Source of the DNA: Bacteroidota bacterium
GTDB lineage: Bacteria; Bacteroidota; Bacteroidia; Bacteroidales; FEN-979
Direction: 5' to 3'
Length of the DNA: 34,925 nt
NCBI GenBank assembly: GCA_026391355.1
Contig: JAPLDH010000067.1
Coordinates: forward strand, 1-34,925
The notes under the pieces were generated by a model, which worked only from the letters and a program-made list of their open reading frames with translations, made no database searches and was not told where the DNA came from. Within the stretch, counting starts at the first letter, position 1. Every line of letters starts with the position of its first letter. Both the position numbers and the translations under genes were made by a program. Below, piece after piece: positions 34,896 through 34,925 of the stretch.

Positions 34896-34925
34896 ACTGC
34901 TTTGTGACTCCGGAGGGGTCATATA

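Noticed and set aside
34900-34925. Partial tRNA or attachment site at the right edge
   Set aside because: The 15-bp imperfect palindrome gactccggaggggtc does not fit a tRNA arm pattern, and no integrase is present.

Overview
This window almost certainly comes from a member of the Bacteroidota, probably an uncultured Bacteroidia-type genome. Several signals agree. There are type IX secretion (T9SS) cargo proteins with both known classes of C-terminal sorting domain, a PorP/SprF-family protein and a PorE-like OmpA protein. LytS/LytTR two-component genes and a Bacteroidota-type RpoN are present. The recurring promoter element TAnnTTTG lies just upstream of many genes, and most genes lack a Shine-Dalgarno sequence. 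No rRNA, tRNA, CRISPR array or intact transposase gene was seen.

Layout. Positions 1-930 are a degraded edge: a MITE-like palindromic element with perfect 15-bp terminal inverted repeats (186-399), followed by a frameshifted gas-vesicle gvpK remnant. Next come a minus-strand AAA_14/DUF4143 ATPase (1031-2155) and a divergent CheB-CheR-PAS hybrid signalling protein (2365-5355) whose 5' coding end carries a run of 14 C residues. A PAS histidine kinase (5417-6727) follows. Convergent to it is an NAD-dependent epimerase/dehydratase (6757-7779). Heptanucleotide repeat arrays run across the stop codons in this area. A repeat-bearing small ORF (7953-8156) is directly joined to a Cu+ P1B-ATPase (8158-10392). 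A FucP-type sugar MFS transporter, a nucleotidyltransferase and a small outer-membrane beta-barrel protein follow on the same strand (10455-13499). They end exactly against the stop codon of a minus-strand PAP2-like membrane protein that sits downstream of rpoN (13500-15626).

Positions 15797-22278 form one tight plus-strand operon: LytS-type kinase, LytTR response regulator, TolC-family protein, MacA-type adaptor, MacB-type ATPase and MacB-type permease. Genes overlap or are separated by a few bases, so this looks like a self-regulated tripartite efflux system. A pair of ATCGAT motifs 21 bp apart upstream could be the LytTR operator.

Positions 22311-32405 form a minus-strand cassette transcribed right to left: large modular surface protein, PorP/SprF-type protein, PorE-like TPR/propeller/OmpA protein, second large modular surface protein. 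Both surface proteins end in the gliding-motility-type (type B) T9SS sorting domain and share the same kinds of Ig/PKD-like repeats. This is the best candidate in the window for a self-contained surface-display system. Further right is a secreted C10 (streptopain-type) cysteine protease with two CUB domains and a type A T9SS sorting domain (32628-34757). The window ends in intergenic heptamer repeats.

Start sites were revised in several genes because the promoter -7 element lies inside, or at the edge of, the longest open frame.
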